A DNA stretch of 64,000 nucleotides from Mycolicibacterium sp. P9-64 (GCF_008329605.1 NZ_NPKO01000003.1:310001-374000); one strand, 5' to 3'; shown: positions 49,022 to 58,446, counted from the stretch's first letter. Translations and numbers: made by a program. Notes: generated by a model not told the origin, from the letters alone.

Positions 49022-50499
49022 GCAGCCACACGATCGGCGTCGACGTCGGCACCACGGGCACCAAGACCGTGCTGTTCGACACCACGCTCGGCATCGTCGC
49101 TCAGGCAACGCGCGAGACGACACTGCATTCGCCGAGACCCGGTTTCGCCGAGGCCGATACCGGCCAGTGGTACACCGGCGTCGTCGAATCCATCCGGGAG
49201 GTGTTGCACACCAGCGCAATCAGTGGAGACGCCGTGGCCGCCATCGCGGTGTCCGGGATGGTGCCCGCCGTGATCCCCGTCGATTCGTCCGGGAAACCGT
49301 TGCGCCGCGCCATCCTTCAGAACGACGCGAGGGCGCATCGGGAAGTCACGGAATTGGCCGCCGCACTCGACGGCGTCGACCTCGTCGCGATGACGGGATC
49401 GGCGCTCACCCAGCAGTCGGTTGCGCCGACCACGATGTGGCTGCGCACCAACGAACCCGACGTCTACGCGGAGACCGCGCACTACGTCGGGTCGTACGAC
49501 TGGGTGCTCACCGCACTGGGCGCCGAGGTTCACGTCGAGCAGAACTGGGCCCTGGAGTCTGGACTGTTCACGATCGACGGGGACACCGCGGACGCCGTCC
49601 TCGCCGCCGCTGGCCTCGACGCCGCCACCCTGCCCCCAGTGCACCGGCCCGGCTCCCGGGTGGGCGGGCTAAGCCGAGAGGCCGCCGAACGGACTGGCCT
49701 GCCCGCGGGCACCGCCCTGGTCGTCGGTGGAGCCGACCATGTGCTGTCGGCCTTCGCCGCAGGGGTGAACGAGCCGGGCGACGCACTCGTCAAACTCGGT
49801 GGCGCAGGCGACATCCTGGTCGCCAGCGACACCAGGATCGTCGACGAACGGCTCTACCTCGACGCCCACCCCGTCCCTGGGCACTGGTTGCCGAACGGGT
49901 GCATGGCCACCAGCGGCAGCTTGATCCGCTGGTTCCAGGCGCTGATCGGCGGGACCGATCTCACCGTCCTCGACGACGAGGCCACCACGGCCCGGCCCGC
50001 CGAAGTGCTCTGCCTGCCGTACTTCCTCGGCGAGAAGAGCCCGATACACGACCCGGATCTGCGCGGCGTGTTCGCCGGAATGCATCTCGGGCACAACCGC
50101 GCGGACCTCTACCGATCGGTGCTCGAGGCCATCGCCTTCGGCTTCCGCCACCACGTCGACGTGTTCACCGACATCGGCATTCGGCCCAACCGCGTGATGA
50201 TCACCAACGGTGGATCGAAGTCCACCCTGTGGAAGCAGATCCACGCCGACGTCCTCGGCATCGAATTGCGGCCCGTCCGTGGCCATCCCGGCGCATCGCT
50301 CGGAGCCGCAGTCATCGCCGCGATCGGCGTCGGCGCCCTCGACGACTGGTCGGACGCCGCCCGCTTCGTCAGCCTCGACCCACCCGTCGTGCCTGACCCG
50401 GGCCGGCGTGCCGCCTACGACGACGCCTACCCGATGTGGCGCGACCTCGGGGCCGCGACGGCGCCGATATCGCATGCCATGGCAAGCAGAACCCGATGA
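49018..50499 (+). CDS. FGGY-family carbohydrate kinase (xylulokinase-like)
   Basis: 493 residues. N-terminal FGGY domain TIGVDVGTTGTKTVLFDTT, IAVSGMVPAVIPVD, and the catalytic-Asp region LVVGGADHVLSAFAAG. The C-terminal domain has LCLPYFLGEKSPIHDPDLRG and ITNGGSKSTLWKQIHADVLG. FGGY kinases phosphorylate ketoses or polyols; the specificity is not readable. The GTG start overlaps the DeoR stop by 4 bases. Together with the SDR downstream it suggests polyol oxidation to a ketose and then phosphorylation. Confidence 0.9.
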   Translation: MSSHTIGVDVGTTGTKTVLFDTTLGIVAQATRETTLHSPRPGFAEADTGQWYTGVVESIREVLHTSAISGDAVAAIAVSGMVPAVIPVDSSGKPLRRAILQNDARAHREVTELAAALDGVDLVAMTGSALTQQSVAPTTMWLRTNEPDVYAETAHYVGSYDWVLTALGAEVHVEQNWALESGLFTIDGDTADAVLAAAGLDAATLPPVHRPGSRVGGLSREAAERTGLPAGTALVVGGADHVLSAFAAGVNEPGDALVKLGGAGDILVASDTRIVDERLYLDAHPVPGHWLPNGCMATSGSLIRWFQALIGGTDLTVLDDEATTARPAEVLCLPYFLGEKSPIHDPDLRGVFAGMHLGHNRADLYRSVLEAIAFGFRHHVDVFTDIGIRPNRVMITNGGSKSTLWKQIHADVLGIELRPVRGHPGASLGAAVIAAIGVGALDDWSDAARFVSLDPPVVPDPGRRAAYDDAYPMWRDLGAATAPISHAMASRTR

Positions 50500-50545
50500 T
50501 TTTCCCAAGATGAATCCACCAACAAGTGAAGGGAACAGTGCCGCA

Positions 50546-51880
50546 ATGAAGTTGACGCAACATACGCCGAGTACGACACTTCGGCGGAGGCGGCCGTTCC
50601 TCGCCGCACCCGTACTCGCGCTCCTGGCCGTACTCACTCTGCTCATCAGCGCTTGCGCGGGCAGTGGCGGGCCCGAGCAGCCGCAGGCCACCGGGACCGG
50701 CGCAGTCCCCAAGGACGTCGCGGGCACCGTACGCATCCTGATGGAGAACGTGCCCGACACCGACATCGTCAAGTCCATGGTGCCCGACTTCAACAAGGAC
50801 TATCCGAACGTCAAGGTCGACATCGAGACCCTGACCTACGACCAGATGCGCGACAAGCTGGTTTCGTCGTTCCAATCATCCTCCCCCACTTACGATTTGA
50901 TCATCGTCGACAACCCGTGGATGGTGGACTTCGCCAAGGCGAAGTTCCTGCAGCCGCTCGATGCCAGGATCGACGGCACCCCCGACTACGACGCGAAGGA
51001 CTTCTTCCCGTCACTGACCGACATCACGACCGTCGACGGGGTGCGCTACGGCGTGCCGTTCTACAACTACGCACTCGGATACCTGTACAACACCGACGAT
51101 CTGGCGCAGGCCAAGCTCGACGTGCCCAAGACTCTCGACGAGTTGGTCAGCACCTCGAAGGCATTGAAGTCCGGTGCCAGGGCGGGCATCGCGATGCAGC
51201 CACAGCGCGGATACAAGATCTTCGAGGAGTGGGGCAACTGGCTGTTCGCCGCAGGCGGCTCCATCTACGACCAGAACGGCAAGGTCAGCCTCAACACCCC
51301 GCAGGCCAAGACGGCACTGAACGCCTACATCGACACCTACAAGACCGCCGCGCCGCCGAACAGCCTGAACTGGGCGTTCGACGAAGCATTCCGGTCGGTG
51401 TCGGGCGATCAGGCCTCGTCGATGATCAGCTACAACTGGAACCTGCCCGCGCTCAACGAGCCAGGCTCGGGACCGTCGGCGGGCAAGTTCAAGCTGGCCC
51501 CGATCCCCGGCGGGAAGGCGGTTCTGGGCTCGTGGAGTTGGGCGATCCCGGCCAACTCAGGAGCGTCGGACGCGGCGTGGGCGTTCGCGTCGTGGCTGAC
51601 GTCGAAGGTGCACGACGTTGCACGCACCGAGAAGGGTGGTGCCGCGATCCGGCAGAGCACGCTCAAGGATCCGGCCGTGCTCGGCGGCAAGTACGGCGCC
51701 GACTACTACACGACCGTCGAGCAGATTCTTGGCAACGCGTCTCCGCTGAGCCAGGGCCCCAGCGGCGAGGAGATGATTCAGGCCGTCGGTACCGAGCTCA
51801 ACGAGGCCGTCGCGGGCACCAAGAGCGTCGACGATGCCTTGGCGGCCGCGCAAGCCGCTGCCGAGAAGATCCAAGGCTAG
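50546..51880 (+). CDS. Extracellular solute-binding lipoprotein, CUT1 sugar ABC transporter
   Basis: 444 residues from ATG 50546 (AGGGA upstream; an in-frame ATG at 50510 lacks one). Basic N-terminus RRRRPF, hydrophobic core and lipobox ISAC (Cys37). Family 1 binding protein: DIVKSMVPDFNKDYPNVKVD, YDLIIVDNPWMVDFAKAKFL, YGVPFYNYALGYLYNTDDL and SWSWAIPANS. It should capture a carbohydrate for the two permeases and ATPase that follow. Confidence 0.9.
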   Translation: MKLTQHTPSTTLRRRRPFLAAPVLALLAVLTLLISACAGSGGPEQPQATGTGAVPKDVAGTVRILMENVPDTDIVKSMVPDFNKDYPNVKVDIETLTYDQMRDKLVSSFQSSSPTYDLIIVDNPWMVDFAKAKFLQPLDARIDGTPDYDAKDFFPSLTDITTVDGVRYGVPFYNYALGYLYNTDDLAQAKLDVPKTLDELVSTSKALKSGARAGIAMQPQRGYKIFEEWGNWLFAAGGSIYDQNGKVSLNTPQAKTALNAYIDTYKTAAPPNSLNWAFDEAFRSVSGDQASSMISYNWNLPALNEPGSGPSAGKFKLAPIPGGKAVLGSWSWAIPANSGASDAAWAFASWLTSKVHDVARTEKGGAAIRQSTLKDPAVLGGKYGADYYTTVEQILGNASPLSQGPSGEEMIQAVGTELNEAVAGTKSVDDALAAAQAAAEKIQG

Positions 51881-51949
51881 CCCGTCCGCCTCTCCCCCCG
51901 AGAGAAAAGGGCTAGCCAGAATGAAGCCGACCACCCCACGAAAGGAGCG

Positions 51950-52810
51950 ATGACCACCGTGAAATTCAAACACGGCATGGTCGCCCCCCTCGTCGCTCTC
52001 TTCGTCGGGGTGGTCGGCTTCCCCCTTGGTTACGCGTTCTACCTGAGCGTCACCGACTACAAGCTGACCAGCCACGGCACGCCGAAGTTCGTCGGTGCGG
52101 ACAACTACGTCGCGACCGTGCACGACGGTGCGTTCTGGGAGGCGTTCGGCACCACCGCGACGTTCGTGTTCCTGGCAGTGGGCTTGGAGTTGGTGATCGG
52201 CCTTGCCATCGCGCTCGCATTGCAAAAGCAGCGCTGGGCAAGGGATCTCACCCGTTCGATGCTGTTGGCGCCGATGTTCATCACACCGATCGCCGTCGGG
52301 TTGATCTTCCGATTCCTGCTCAACGATCAGATCGGTGCCATCCCGCATCTGTTGCAGGCGATCGGTGTCGACTACGACTTCTTCGGCCCAGGCAAGGCGT
52401 TGTTCACACTGGCGCTCATCGACGTGTGGCAATGGACGCCGTTCATGGTGCTACTGCTGCTGGCCGGGCTGGAGTCCATTCCCCGGGAACCGTTGGAGGC
52501 GGCCAAGGTCGATGGCGCCCGCGGCTGGTACGTCCTGCGTCGAGTGACGCTGCCGCTACTGGCGCCGGTACTGGTGGTGGCGATCCTGCTGCGCTGTCTG
52601 GACGCGATGAAGGTCTTCGAGTACGTCTTCGCAACCACCCGCGGCGGGCCGGGCACCGAGACCCAGACCTTGCAGTACTTCGTGTATCAGACCGGAATTC
52701 AGTTCTTCCGCCTCGGGTCGGCCTCGTCGATGGCGTTCATCGTGCTGCTCGTCGTGTTGATGGTGATCGTGGTGGTATTCCGCAGGATGGACAAGGCCAA
52801 GCAGTCATGA
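51950..52810 (+). CDS. Sugar ABC transporter permease (CUT1, MalF/UgpA type)
   Basis: 286 residues, six membrane helices. The EAA loop contacting the ATPase reads EPLEAAKVDGARGWYVLRRV followed by TLPLL. VWQWTPFMVLLLLAGLESIP precedes it as usual. The ATG at 51950 has AAAGGAG upstream. The stop overlaps the next ATG (ATGA). No MalF-type periplasmic loop, so UgpA/LacF-like. Confidence 0.92.
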   Translation: MTTVKFKHGMVAPLVALFVGVVGFPLGYAFYLSVTDYKLTSHGTPKFVGADNYVATVHDGAFWEAFGTTATFVFLAVGLELVIGLAIALALQKQRWARDLTRSMLLAPMFITPIAVGLIFRFLLNDQIGAIPHLLQAIGVDYDFFGPGKALFTLALIDVWQWTPFMVLLLLAGLESIPREPLEAAKVDGARGWYVLRRVTLPLLAPVLVVAILLRCLDAMKVFEYVFATTRGGPGTETQTLQYFVYQTGIQFFRLGSASSMAFIVLLVVLMVIVVVFRRMDKAKQS

Positions 52811-53622
52811 GGAATTCACGGGCCCTGACCATCTTCCGCGTCGCGCTGCTCTGGGCGGCGGGCATCACGGTGCTGTTCCCCGTGGTGTGGATCGCGCTGG
52901 CCAGCATCAAAACCCCTGAGCAGCTCAATGATCCGTTCCTCCTGTCGTTCACCCCGACGCTGGATGGCTGGCGCAACGTGCTGTCGTCCGGGATCCTCGC
53001 GGCGGCAGGACGCAGCGCGATCGTCGCGCTCACCACCGTCGTCATCAGCGTGGTGGTCGGCAGCATGGGCGCGTACGCCATCGCCCGCTACCGCGCGGGC
53101 GGCACCGCCACCCGGTTCGGGATGCTCGCCGCGCAGGTGCTTCCGCCAGCGGTGCTGGTGTTCCCGTTCCTCACCATGGCCTACGCCCTCCGGCTCAACG
53201 ACACGCTGGTTCCCGTGATCTTCGCGCACCTGAGTTTCGTTCTGCCCGTGGTCACCTGGTTCCTCATCGGTTTCTTCGAGGCGGTCCCCCGGTCGCTCGA
53301 GGAACAGGCGCAAGTCGACGGCTTCACCCGATTCCAGGCGTTCCGGCTGGTGGTCCTCCCCCAGGTGTTCCCCGGCATGGGCGCCGCGGCGATCTTCGGG
53401 TTCACCCTGTCGTGGAACGACCTCTTCTACGGCCTGATCCTCGCCCCAGGCAAGGCGGCCATCCTCCCGGTGGCCATCGCTGGGTTCAACACGTTCCGTG
53501 GTGTTCAGATCGGCTCGATGAGCGCAGCCATCCTGATCGCCGTCGTCCCCGTCGTCATCGCCAGCTTCTTCATTCAGCGTCGCCTGGTGCAGGGCATCAG
53601 CGGCGGCGCGGTGAAGTTCTAA
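52807..53622 (+). CDS. Sugar ABC transporter permease (CUT1, MalG/UgpE type)
   Basis: 271 residues, six helices. EAA loop PRSLEEQAQVDGFTRFQAFR and C-terminal FTLSWNDLFYGLILA typical of MalG-type partners. The ATG at 52807 overlaps the previous stop by 4 bases. It pairs with the preceding permease. The gap to the ATPase gene is 22 bases with AGAGAGG. Confidence 0.92.
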   Translation: MRNSRALTIFRVALLWAAGITVLFPVVWIALASIKTPEQLNDPFLLSFTPTLDGWRNVLSSGILAAAGRSAIVALTTVVISVVVGSMGAYAIARYRAGGTATRFGMLAAQVLPPAVLVFPFLTMAYALRLNDTLVPVIFAHLSFVLPVVTWFLIGFFEAVPRSLEEQAQVDGFTRFQAFRLVVLPQVFPGMGAAAIFGFTLSWNDLFYGLILAPGKAAILPVAIAGFNTFRGVQIGSMSAAILIAVVPVVIASFFIQRRLVQGISGGAVKF

Positions 53623-53644
53623 GAAGAGAGGTGACTTACTACTC

Positions 53645-54727
53645 GTGGCAATCGTCCGATTCTCCGGCGTGAACAAGTCCTTTCGTTCGACGTCCGTTGT
53701 CAGCGATCTCAACCTGGAGCTCCCCGACGGGTCGTTCACCGTCCTCGTCGGCCCGTCCGGCTGCGGTAAGTCGACGTCGTTGCGCATGCTGGCAGGCCTG
53801 GAATCTGTGACGTCGGGCACGATCACGATCGGCGACAACGACGTCACCCACCTGCAGCCGCGCGAACGCGACGTGGCCATGGTCTTCCAGAACTACGCGC
53901 TCTATCCCCACCTTTCGGTGCGGGAGAACATCGCCTTCCCGCTGCGCGCGTCCAAGGAGCCCCGCGCCAAGGCACTCAAGCGCGCCAACGAGGTCGCCGA
54001 ATCCCTCGGCCTTTCAAAGCTGTTGGACCGCAAGCCCAAGGCGCTCAGCGGCGGCCAGCAGCAACGCGTCGCCATCGGGAGGGCGATCATCCGCGAGCCG
54101 TCGGTCTTCCTCTTCGACGAACCTCTGAGCAACCTGGACGCGAAGCTGCGGGTGGAGACGCGCACCGAGCTGCTACAGATTCAGCGCCGCCTCGGCATCA
54201 CGTGCCTCTACGTCACGCACGACCAGGAGGAGGCGATGACGCTGTCCGACCGCATGGTGGTGATGCGCGACGGTCGCGCCGCGCAGGTCGGCACCCCGAT
54301 CGAGGTGTTCAACTCTCCCGTCGACACCTTCGTCGCCGCGTTCGTCGGCAGCCCCAAGATGAACCTGATCGCCGGCGAACTGACGGGTGAGAACTTCACC
54401 CTGCCAAGCGGATTCGCCTTGAACGTGGGACCTGTCGCGGCGAGCGGGCCCGTCACGCTCGGCATCCGCCCCGACGACCTGGTGCCCACCGCCGCCGACG
54501 ACGCCGACGCACACGTCAAGCTGGTCGAACTCCTCGGGCCGCGAGCGATCGTCACCATCGAAGCCCGCGACACCGAACTGACCAGCGTCGTCGAGGCAGC
54601 GCGGCTTTCCGGCATCACCGAGGGCACCGGGGTGACGCTGTCGGCCAGACCTGGTGCGGTCCACGTATTCGACACCAAGTCGGGCCAACGCCTCGTTGGC
54701 GCCGACCAAGCCAAACTCCGCGGATAG
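53645..54727 (+). CDS. Sugar ABC transporter ATPase (CUT1, MalK/UgpC type)
   Basis: 360 residues. Walker A GPSGCGKSTSLRMLAG, signature LSGGQQQRVAIGRAI, Walker B VFLFDEPLSNLD, His loop YVTHDQEEAM. A C-terminal TOBE domain (TLGIRPDDLVP onward) would bind ligands or regulators. All catalytic residues are intact, unlike the CUT2 ATPase at 5159. GTG start at 53645. Confidence 0.93.
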   Translation: MAIVRFSGVNKSFRSTSVVSDLNLELPDGSFTVLVGPSGCGKSTSLRMLAGLESVTSGTITIGDNDVTHLQPRERDVAMVFQNYALYPHLSVRENIAFPLRASKEPRAKALKRANEVAESLGLSKLLDRKPKALSGGQQQRVAIGRAIIREPSVFLFDEPLSNLDAKLRVETRTELLQIQRRLGITCLYVTHDQEEAMTLSDRMVVMRDGRAAQVGTPIEVFNSPVDTFVAAFVGSPKMNLIAGELTGENFTLPSGFALNVGPVAASGPVTLGIRPDDLVPTAADDADAHVKLVELLGPRAIVTIEARDTELTSVVEAARLSGITEGTGVTLSARPGAVHVFDTKSGQRLVGADQAKLRG

Positions 54728-54742
54728 GAACGAAGTTCAGAC

Positions 54743-55516
54743 ATGACCAAAACAGTCGTGGTTACCGGCGCCGGCTCCGGCATCGGGCGCGCCATCGCCA
54801 CCACCCTCGCCGAACGTGACTGGCGGGTCGTCGTCACCGACATCGACGGCGCCGCCGCTAGTGCGGTCGCGGAGGCACTGCCTGCCGGCGACGGCATCAG
54901 CCACGAGTCGGCGGTGCTCAACGTCAGCTCGCCTGCCGACGCCGCGTCGGTGGCCTACGACGTGACCGACCGGATCGGGTTGGACGCCTGGGTGAGCAAT
55001 GCGGGCATCTCGTTCATGCACCGCTTCCTCGACGCCCCGATCGAGAGCTACGACCAGACCATGGACGTCAACCTCAAGGGTGTCTTCGTGTGCGGTCAGG
55101 CCGCCGCGCGCGCCATGGTGCGCAGTGGAACGGCGGGCGCCATCGTCAACACCGCGTCGATGGCCGGCAAGCAGGGCCGCGTGCCGTTCCTGTCGGATTA
55201 CGTGGCATCGAAGTTCGGCGTCGTCGGCCTCACCCAGGCGATGGCCTACGAGCTCGGCGAGCACGCCATCACCGTGAACTGCGTGTGTCCCGGCTACGTC
55301 GAAACCCCCATGCAGTCACGGGAATTGGAGTGGGAGGCGAAGCTGCGCGGCACCACCAGCGATGGTGTACGGACCATGATGATCGACGACACCCCGCTGC
55401 GTCGCCTCGAACAACCCGAGGACGTGGCGCGTTCGGTCGCGTTCCTGCTCTCCCCCGACGCCCGCTTCATCACCGGTGAGGCCCTCGCCGTAAACGGCGG
55501 CGCCTACATGGACTGA
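54743..55516 (+). CDS. Short-chain dehydrogenase/reductase (SDR), probable polyol or sugar dehydrogenase
   Basis: 257 residues, classical SDR. Cofactor turn VVVTGAGSGIGRAIATTLAE with Asp at the end of strand 2 (VVTDIDG), which favours NAD. NAG motif VSNAGISF, catalytic Ser in VNTASMAGKQG, YVASK (Tyr, Lys), and PGYVETPM. It probably oxidises the imported polyol or sugar to the ketose used by the FGGY kinase (inference from the operon). The ATG at 54743 is 15 bases after the ATPase stop. Confidence 0.9.
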   Translation: MTKTVVVTGAGSGIGRAIATTLAERDWRVVVTDIDGAAASAVAEALPAGDGISHESAVLNVSSPADAASVAYDVTDRIGLDAWVSNAGISFMHRFLDAPIESYDQTMDVNLKGVFVCGQAAARAMVRSGTAGAIVNTASMAGKQGRVPFLSDYVASKFGVVGLTQAMAYELGEHAITVNCVCPGYVETPMQSRELEWEAKLRGTTSDGVRTMMIDDTPLRRLEQPEDVARSVAFLLSPDARFITGEALAVNGGAYMD

Positions 55517-55561
55517 CGCGTCAAAAGTCTTACGAAACACCATCACCGAGAAAGGCATACC

Positions 55562-56383
55562 GTGACCACCACTTGGCTCGACGAGGTCTTCAACACCCCC
55601 AAGCCCGTCATCGCCATGCTTCACCTGGCCGCCCTGCCGGGCGACCCCGGATACGACGGCGCGGCGGGCATCGCCGCCGTCGTCGCACGCGCCCGCGCGG
55701 AGCTCGACGCCCTGCAGTCCGGCGGCGTCGACGGCGTGATGATCTCCAACGAGTTCAGCCTCCCGTACCTGACCAAGACCGAACCGATCACGGCGATCAC
55801 GATGGCCAGGATCATCGGCGAACTGCTGCCAGAGCTGCAGGTGCCCTACGGCGTCAACGTGCTGTGGGATGGCCGCGCATCGATCGACCTCGCGGTCGCC
55901 ACGGGCGCGAAGTTCGTCCGCGAGATCTTCACGGGCGTCTACGCCAGTGACTTCGGCTTGTGGAACACCAACGTCGGCGAGGTGGCGCGGCATCGCGCCC
56001 GCGTCGGTGGTGCGGACGTGAAGTTGTTCTTCAACATCGTGCCCGAGTCGGCCACCTATCTGGCCGAGCGCGATCTCGCGTCCATCACCCGCACAACGGT
56101 GTTCGCGACGCTGCCCGACGCGATCTGTGTTTCGGGGGCGACCGCGGGCTCGCCGACTGACGTCGACGCGCTGCGCACGGTGAAGTCGGCCGCGGGCGCG
56201 GTGCCGGTGTTCGTGAACACGGGTGTGCGCGCCGAGAACGTCGGCGCCCAGCTCGACATCGCCGACGGCGCGATCGTCGGCACGTACTTCAAGAAGGACG
56301 GTGTCTTCGAGAACCGGGCGGACCGTTCGCGGGTCGAGGAGCTGATGTCGGAGGCGAAGAAGTTCCGCGAACAGCTGGTCTGA
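55562..56383 (+). CDS. BtpA/SgcQ family protein
   Basis: 273 residues, TIM-barrel-like. VIAMLHLAALPGDPGYDG is the BtpA signature (usually VHLxPLPGxP), followed by GGVDGVMISNEFSLPY, VPYGVNVLWDG and ICVSGATAGSPTDVDAL. Relatives are cyanobacterial BtpA (linked to photosystem I) and E. coli SgcQ, from an uncharacterised sugar operon. Here, at the end of a carbohydrate operon, it is more likely a metabolic enzyme such as an aldolase- or epimerase-like step. GTG start with GAGAAAGG upstream. Confidence 0.82.
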   Translation: MTTTWLDEVFNTPKPVIAMLHLAALPGDPGYDGAAGIAAVVARARAELDALQSGGVDGVMISNEFSLPYLTKTEPITAITMARIIGELLPELQVPYGVNVLWDGRASIDLAVATGAKFVREIFTGVYASDFGLWNTNVGEVARHRARVGGADVKLFFNIVPESATYLAERDLASITRTTVFATLPDAICVSGATAGSPTDVDALRTVKSAAGAVPVFVNTGVRAENVGAQLDIADGAIVGTYFKKDGVFENRADRSRVEELMSEAKKFREQLV

Positions 56384-56400
56384 GTCGGCACAATCGGGTG

Positions 56401-56781
56401 ATGGCCACCTGGGCGGACGTATCCCGCATCGTCGCGACGCTGCCAGAGACTGCGGAAGTGAAACCGCACGACTGGCGTGTGCGCAAGAAGTTGATGGTGT
56501 GGGAACGTCCGCTGCGCCCTGCGGACCTGGAAGCACTCGGCGACGATGCTCCCCAGGGCGACATCATCGGGGCGCGGGTGGCCGACGAGGGGGTCAAGTT
56601 CGCTCTGATCGCCGACGAACCAGCGGTGTACTTCACCACACCGCACTTCGACGGTTATGCGTCGGTGTTGGTGCGGCTGGCCGAGATCGGCGTGCCGGCG
56701 CTGACGGAGTTGATCACCGACGCGTGGCTGGTGCAGGCGCCGAAGACGGTGGTCAAGACGTTCTTGGCGGAAAGATCCTGA
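56401..56781 (+). CDS. MmcQ/YjbR family protein
   Basis: 126 residues. WADVSRIVATLPETAEVKPH, WRVRKKLMVWERP and ADEGVKFALIADEPAVYFTT are typical of the CyaY-like-fold MmcQ/YjbR family (PF04237), seen widely in actinobacteria and described as DNA-binding-like. The ATG at 56401 is preferred over a GTG one codon earlier. It is 17 bases after the BtpA gene on the same strand, but its content does not suggest a part in the sugar operon. Confidence 0.85.
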   Translation: MATWADVSRIVATLPETAEVKPHDWRVRKKLMVWERPLRPADLEALGDDAPQGDIIGARVADEGVKFALIADEPAVYFTTPHFDGYASVLVRLAEIGVPALTELITDAWLVQAPKTVVKTFLAERS

Positions 56782-56811
56782 GCTGCCAGTTTCGTTGGAG
56801 ATGATCGACGG

Positions 56812-57903
56812 ATGAGCAACGCACCCAAGATTCCGCCCGCCAGGGTCGCTGCGGCCGTCGACCGCGTCCGCCACCATCTCTCTCGGCTGCACCTCCGGAT
56901 GGCCCCACCGCCGATCGCCGTGATGGAGCTCATCTTCGGGGCATGGCTTTCGCAGGCCATCACGGCAGCCACCCAGCTCGGCATCGCCGACGCCTTGGCC
57001 GCGGGGCCGCTGACCGCCGACGAATTGGGCCGCAAGGTGGGTGCCGACCCCGACGCGGTGGCCAGGCTGATGCGTCTGCTGATCAGCCGCGGCATCTTCC
57101 GCAGACGCAGCGGGAACCGCTTTGCGCTCAACGCCCTTGGCGACACGCTGCGATCGGATGCGCCGGTGTCGATGGCAGGGGCAGCGTTGTTCTTCGGCTC
57201 CAAGGAGCATCGCGAACACTGGACGTCACTGGTCGAGTCGATACGCACCGGGAAGGCGAGCGTGCCTGCGATCCGGGGCATGGAGTTCTTCGAATACGTA
57301 GCCGAGAACCCCGATTTTGCCGCGCTGTTCAACAACGCGATGACCAGCACGTCGGAGATGCTGGAGGCCGCGCTGGTGGCCGCCGCCGACCTGAACCGGT
57401 TCCGAACCATCGCCGACGTCGGCGGCGGACACGGCAGACTGCTCTCCGCAATGCTCACCGCCGCACCCAATGCACGCGGCGTATTGGTGGACCTCCCGGA
57501 CGTCGTCGCTGGGGCGCCTGACGTCTTCGCGGAACGCGGTGTCACCGAACGCGTCCGCATCGAGGGTGGGTCCTTCTTCGACGGCGTGCCGGCCGGCGCC
57601 GACGCCTACGTGATGAAGAACGTCCTCCATGACTGGGACGACGACAAGGCCGCCGACATCCTGCGCAACATCCGCGCGGTCTCCGATTCCGGTACCACGC
57701 TGCTGCTGTTCGAGATGGTGATCCCCGACCACGACCGCGAATTCTTCGGCAAGCTCGTCGACCTGGAGATGTTGCTCGTCGGGGGATCGTTCGAGCGCAG
57801 CGAGAAACAGTGGCGCACCGTCCTCGAGCGTGGCGGGTTCCGGCTCACGCGGATCGTGCCGACCGCCAGCCCGGTCAGCGTCGTGGAGGCCGCGCCAGCC
57901 TGA
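56812..57903 (+). CDS. SAM-dependent O-methyltransferase (acetylserotonin OMT/TcmN-like family 2)
   Basis: 363 residues. N-terminal winged-helix dimerisation domain (TAATQLGIADALAAGPLTAD, LMRLLISRGIF) and a C-terminal Rossmann methyltransferase with IADVGGGHGRLLSAMLTAAP (SAM motif I), VLVDLPDVV, and the catalytic HDWDD (VMKNVLHDWDDDKAADIL). Family 2 enzymes methylate hydroxyls on aromatic or polyketide substrates. The 3' end overlaps the convergent HxlR gene by 29 bases. Confidence 0.9.
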   Translation: MSNAPKIPPARVAAAVDRVRHHLSRLHLRMAPPPIAVMELIFGAWLSQAITAATQLGIADALAAGPLTADELGRKVGADPDAVARLMRLLISRGIFRRRSGNRFALNALGDTLRSDAPVSMAGAALFFGSKEHREHWTSLVESIRTGKASVPAIRGMEFFEYVAENPDFAALFNNAMTSTSEMLEAALVAAADLNRFRTIADVGGGHGRLLSAMLTAAPNARGVLVDLPDVVAGAPDVFAERGVTERVRIEGGSFFDGVPAGADAYVMKNVLHDWDDDKAADILRNIRAVSDSGTTLLLFEMVIPDHDREFFGKLVDLEMLLVGGSFERSEKQWRTVLERGGFRLTRIVPTASPVSVVEAAPA

Positions 57904-58351
57904 CAGCCAGCTCGTCGGCTGGCACCAGGTGGCCTTCGGTGCACCGGATCTCGACCCCCGCGTCGGCTCCGCAACCGAGGTGGCTCAGCCGCAATCTGGT
58001 GTCCTCGAGGTGCTTGCGGCCCCAGTCGAACATCGCCCAGACCACCGGCATGAACTCGGTACCGGCGGTGGTGAGCACGTACTCGTCACGGCTGCGCTGG
58101 CCGGGTTCGCGGTAGGGCTGTTTCGCGAGCAGCCCGGCGGCGACCAGTTCCGACAGCCGGGCCGACGTGGCGGCCTTGGTGATGCCGACGCGGCGGGCGA
58201 AGTCGTCGAATCGCGTGGTGCCGTAGTACGCCTCCCGCATGATCAGCATCGCCGACTTGGTTCCGACGACGGCCATCGTCTTCTCGATCGGGCAATGACC
58301 GACGGCAGACCACGAGTCACGTTCGGCGAGTACGCCCTCAAGGACTGTCAT
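57875..58351 (-). CDS. HxlR-family transcriptional regulator
   Basis: 158 residues. CPIEKTMAVVGTKSAMLIMR, FDDFARRVGITKAATSARLS and EYVLTTAGTEFMPVVWAM are HxlR winged-helix signatures; the N-terminal Cys could sense redox or electrophiles. The ATG at 58351 has GGAG 8 bases upstream; a GTG at 58360 is in frame but lacks one. Divergent from the thiolase at 58447, which it probably controls. Confidence 0.9.
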   Translation of the reverse strand: MTVLEGVLAERDSWSAVGHCPIEKTMAVVGTKSAMLIMREAYYGTTRFDDFARRVGITKAATSARLSELVAAGLLAKQPYREPGQRSRDEYVLTTAGTEFMPVVWAMFDWGRKHLEDTRLRLSHLGCGADAGVEIRCTEGHLVPADELAVRLARPPRR

Positions 58352-58388
58352 GTACGTCACTCCATAGCTGGGTTGTTGTTACTAAACC

Positions 58389-58403
58389 TAGGTGTTACAT
58401 CTA
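58389..58403. promoter_or_regulatory. Imperfect palindrome in the HxlR–thiolase divergent promoter
   Basis: TAGGTGT-T-ACATCTA has 7-base arms with one mismatch. It is in a locally AT-rich 95-base gap between the HxlR and thiolase genes. A plausible HxlR operator. Confidence 0.4.
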
Positions 58404-58446
58404 AGTATAGAGATCAGTACTCAGCGACGAGTCCAGGAGGACCAAA

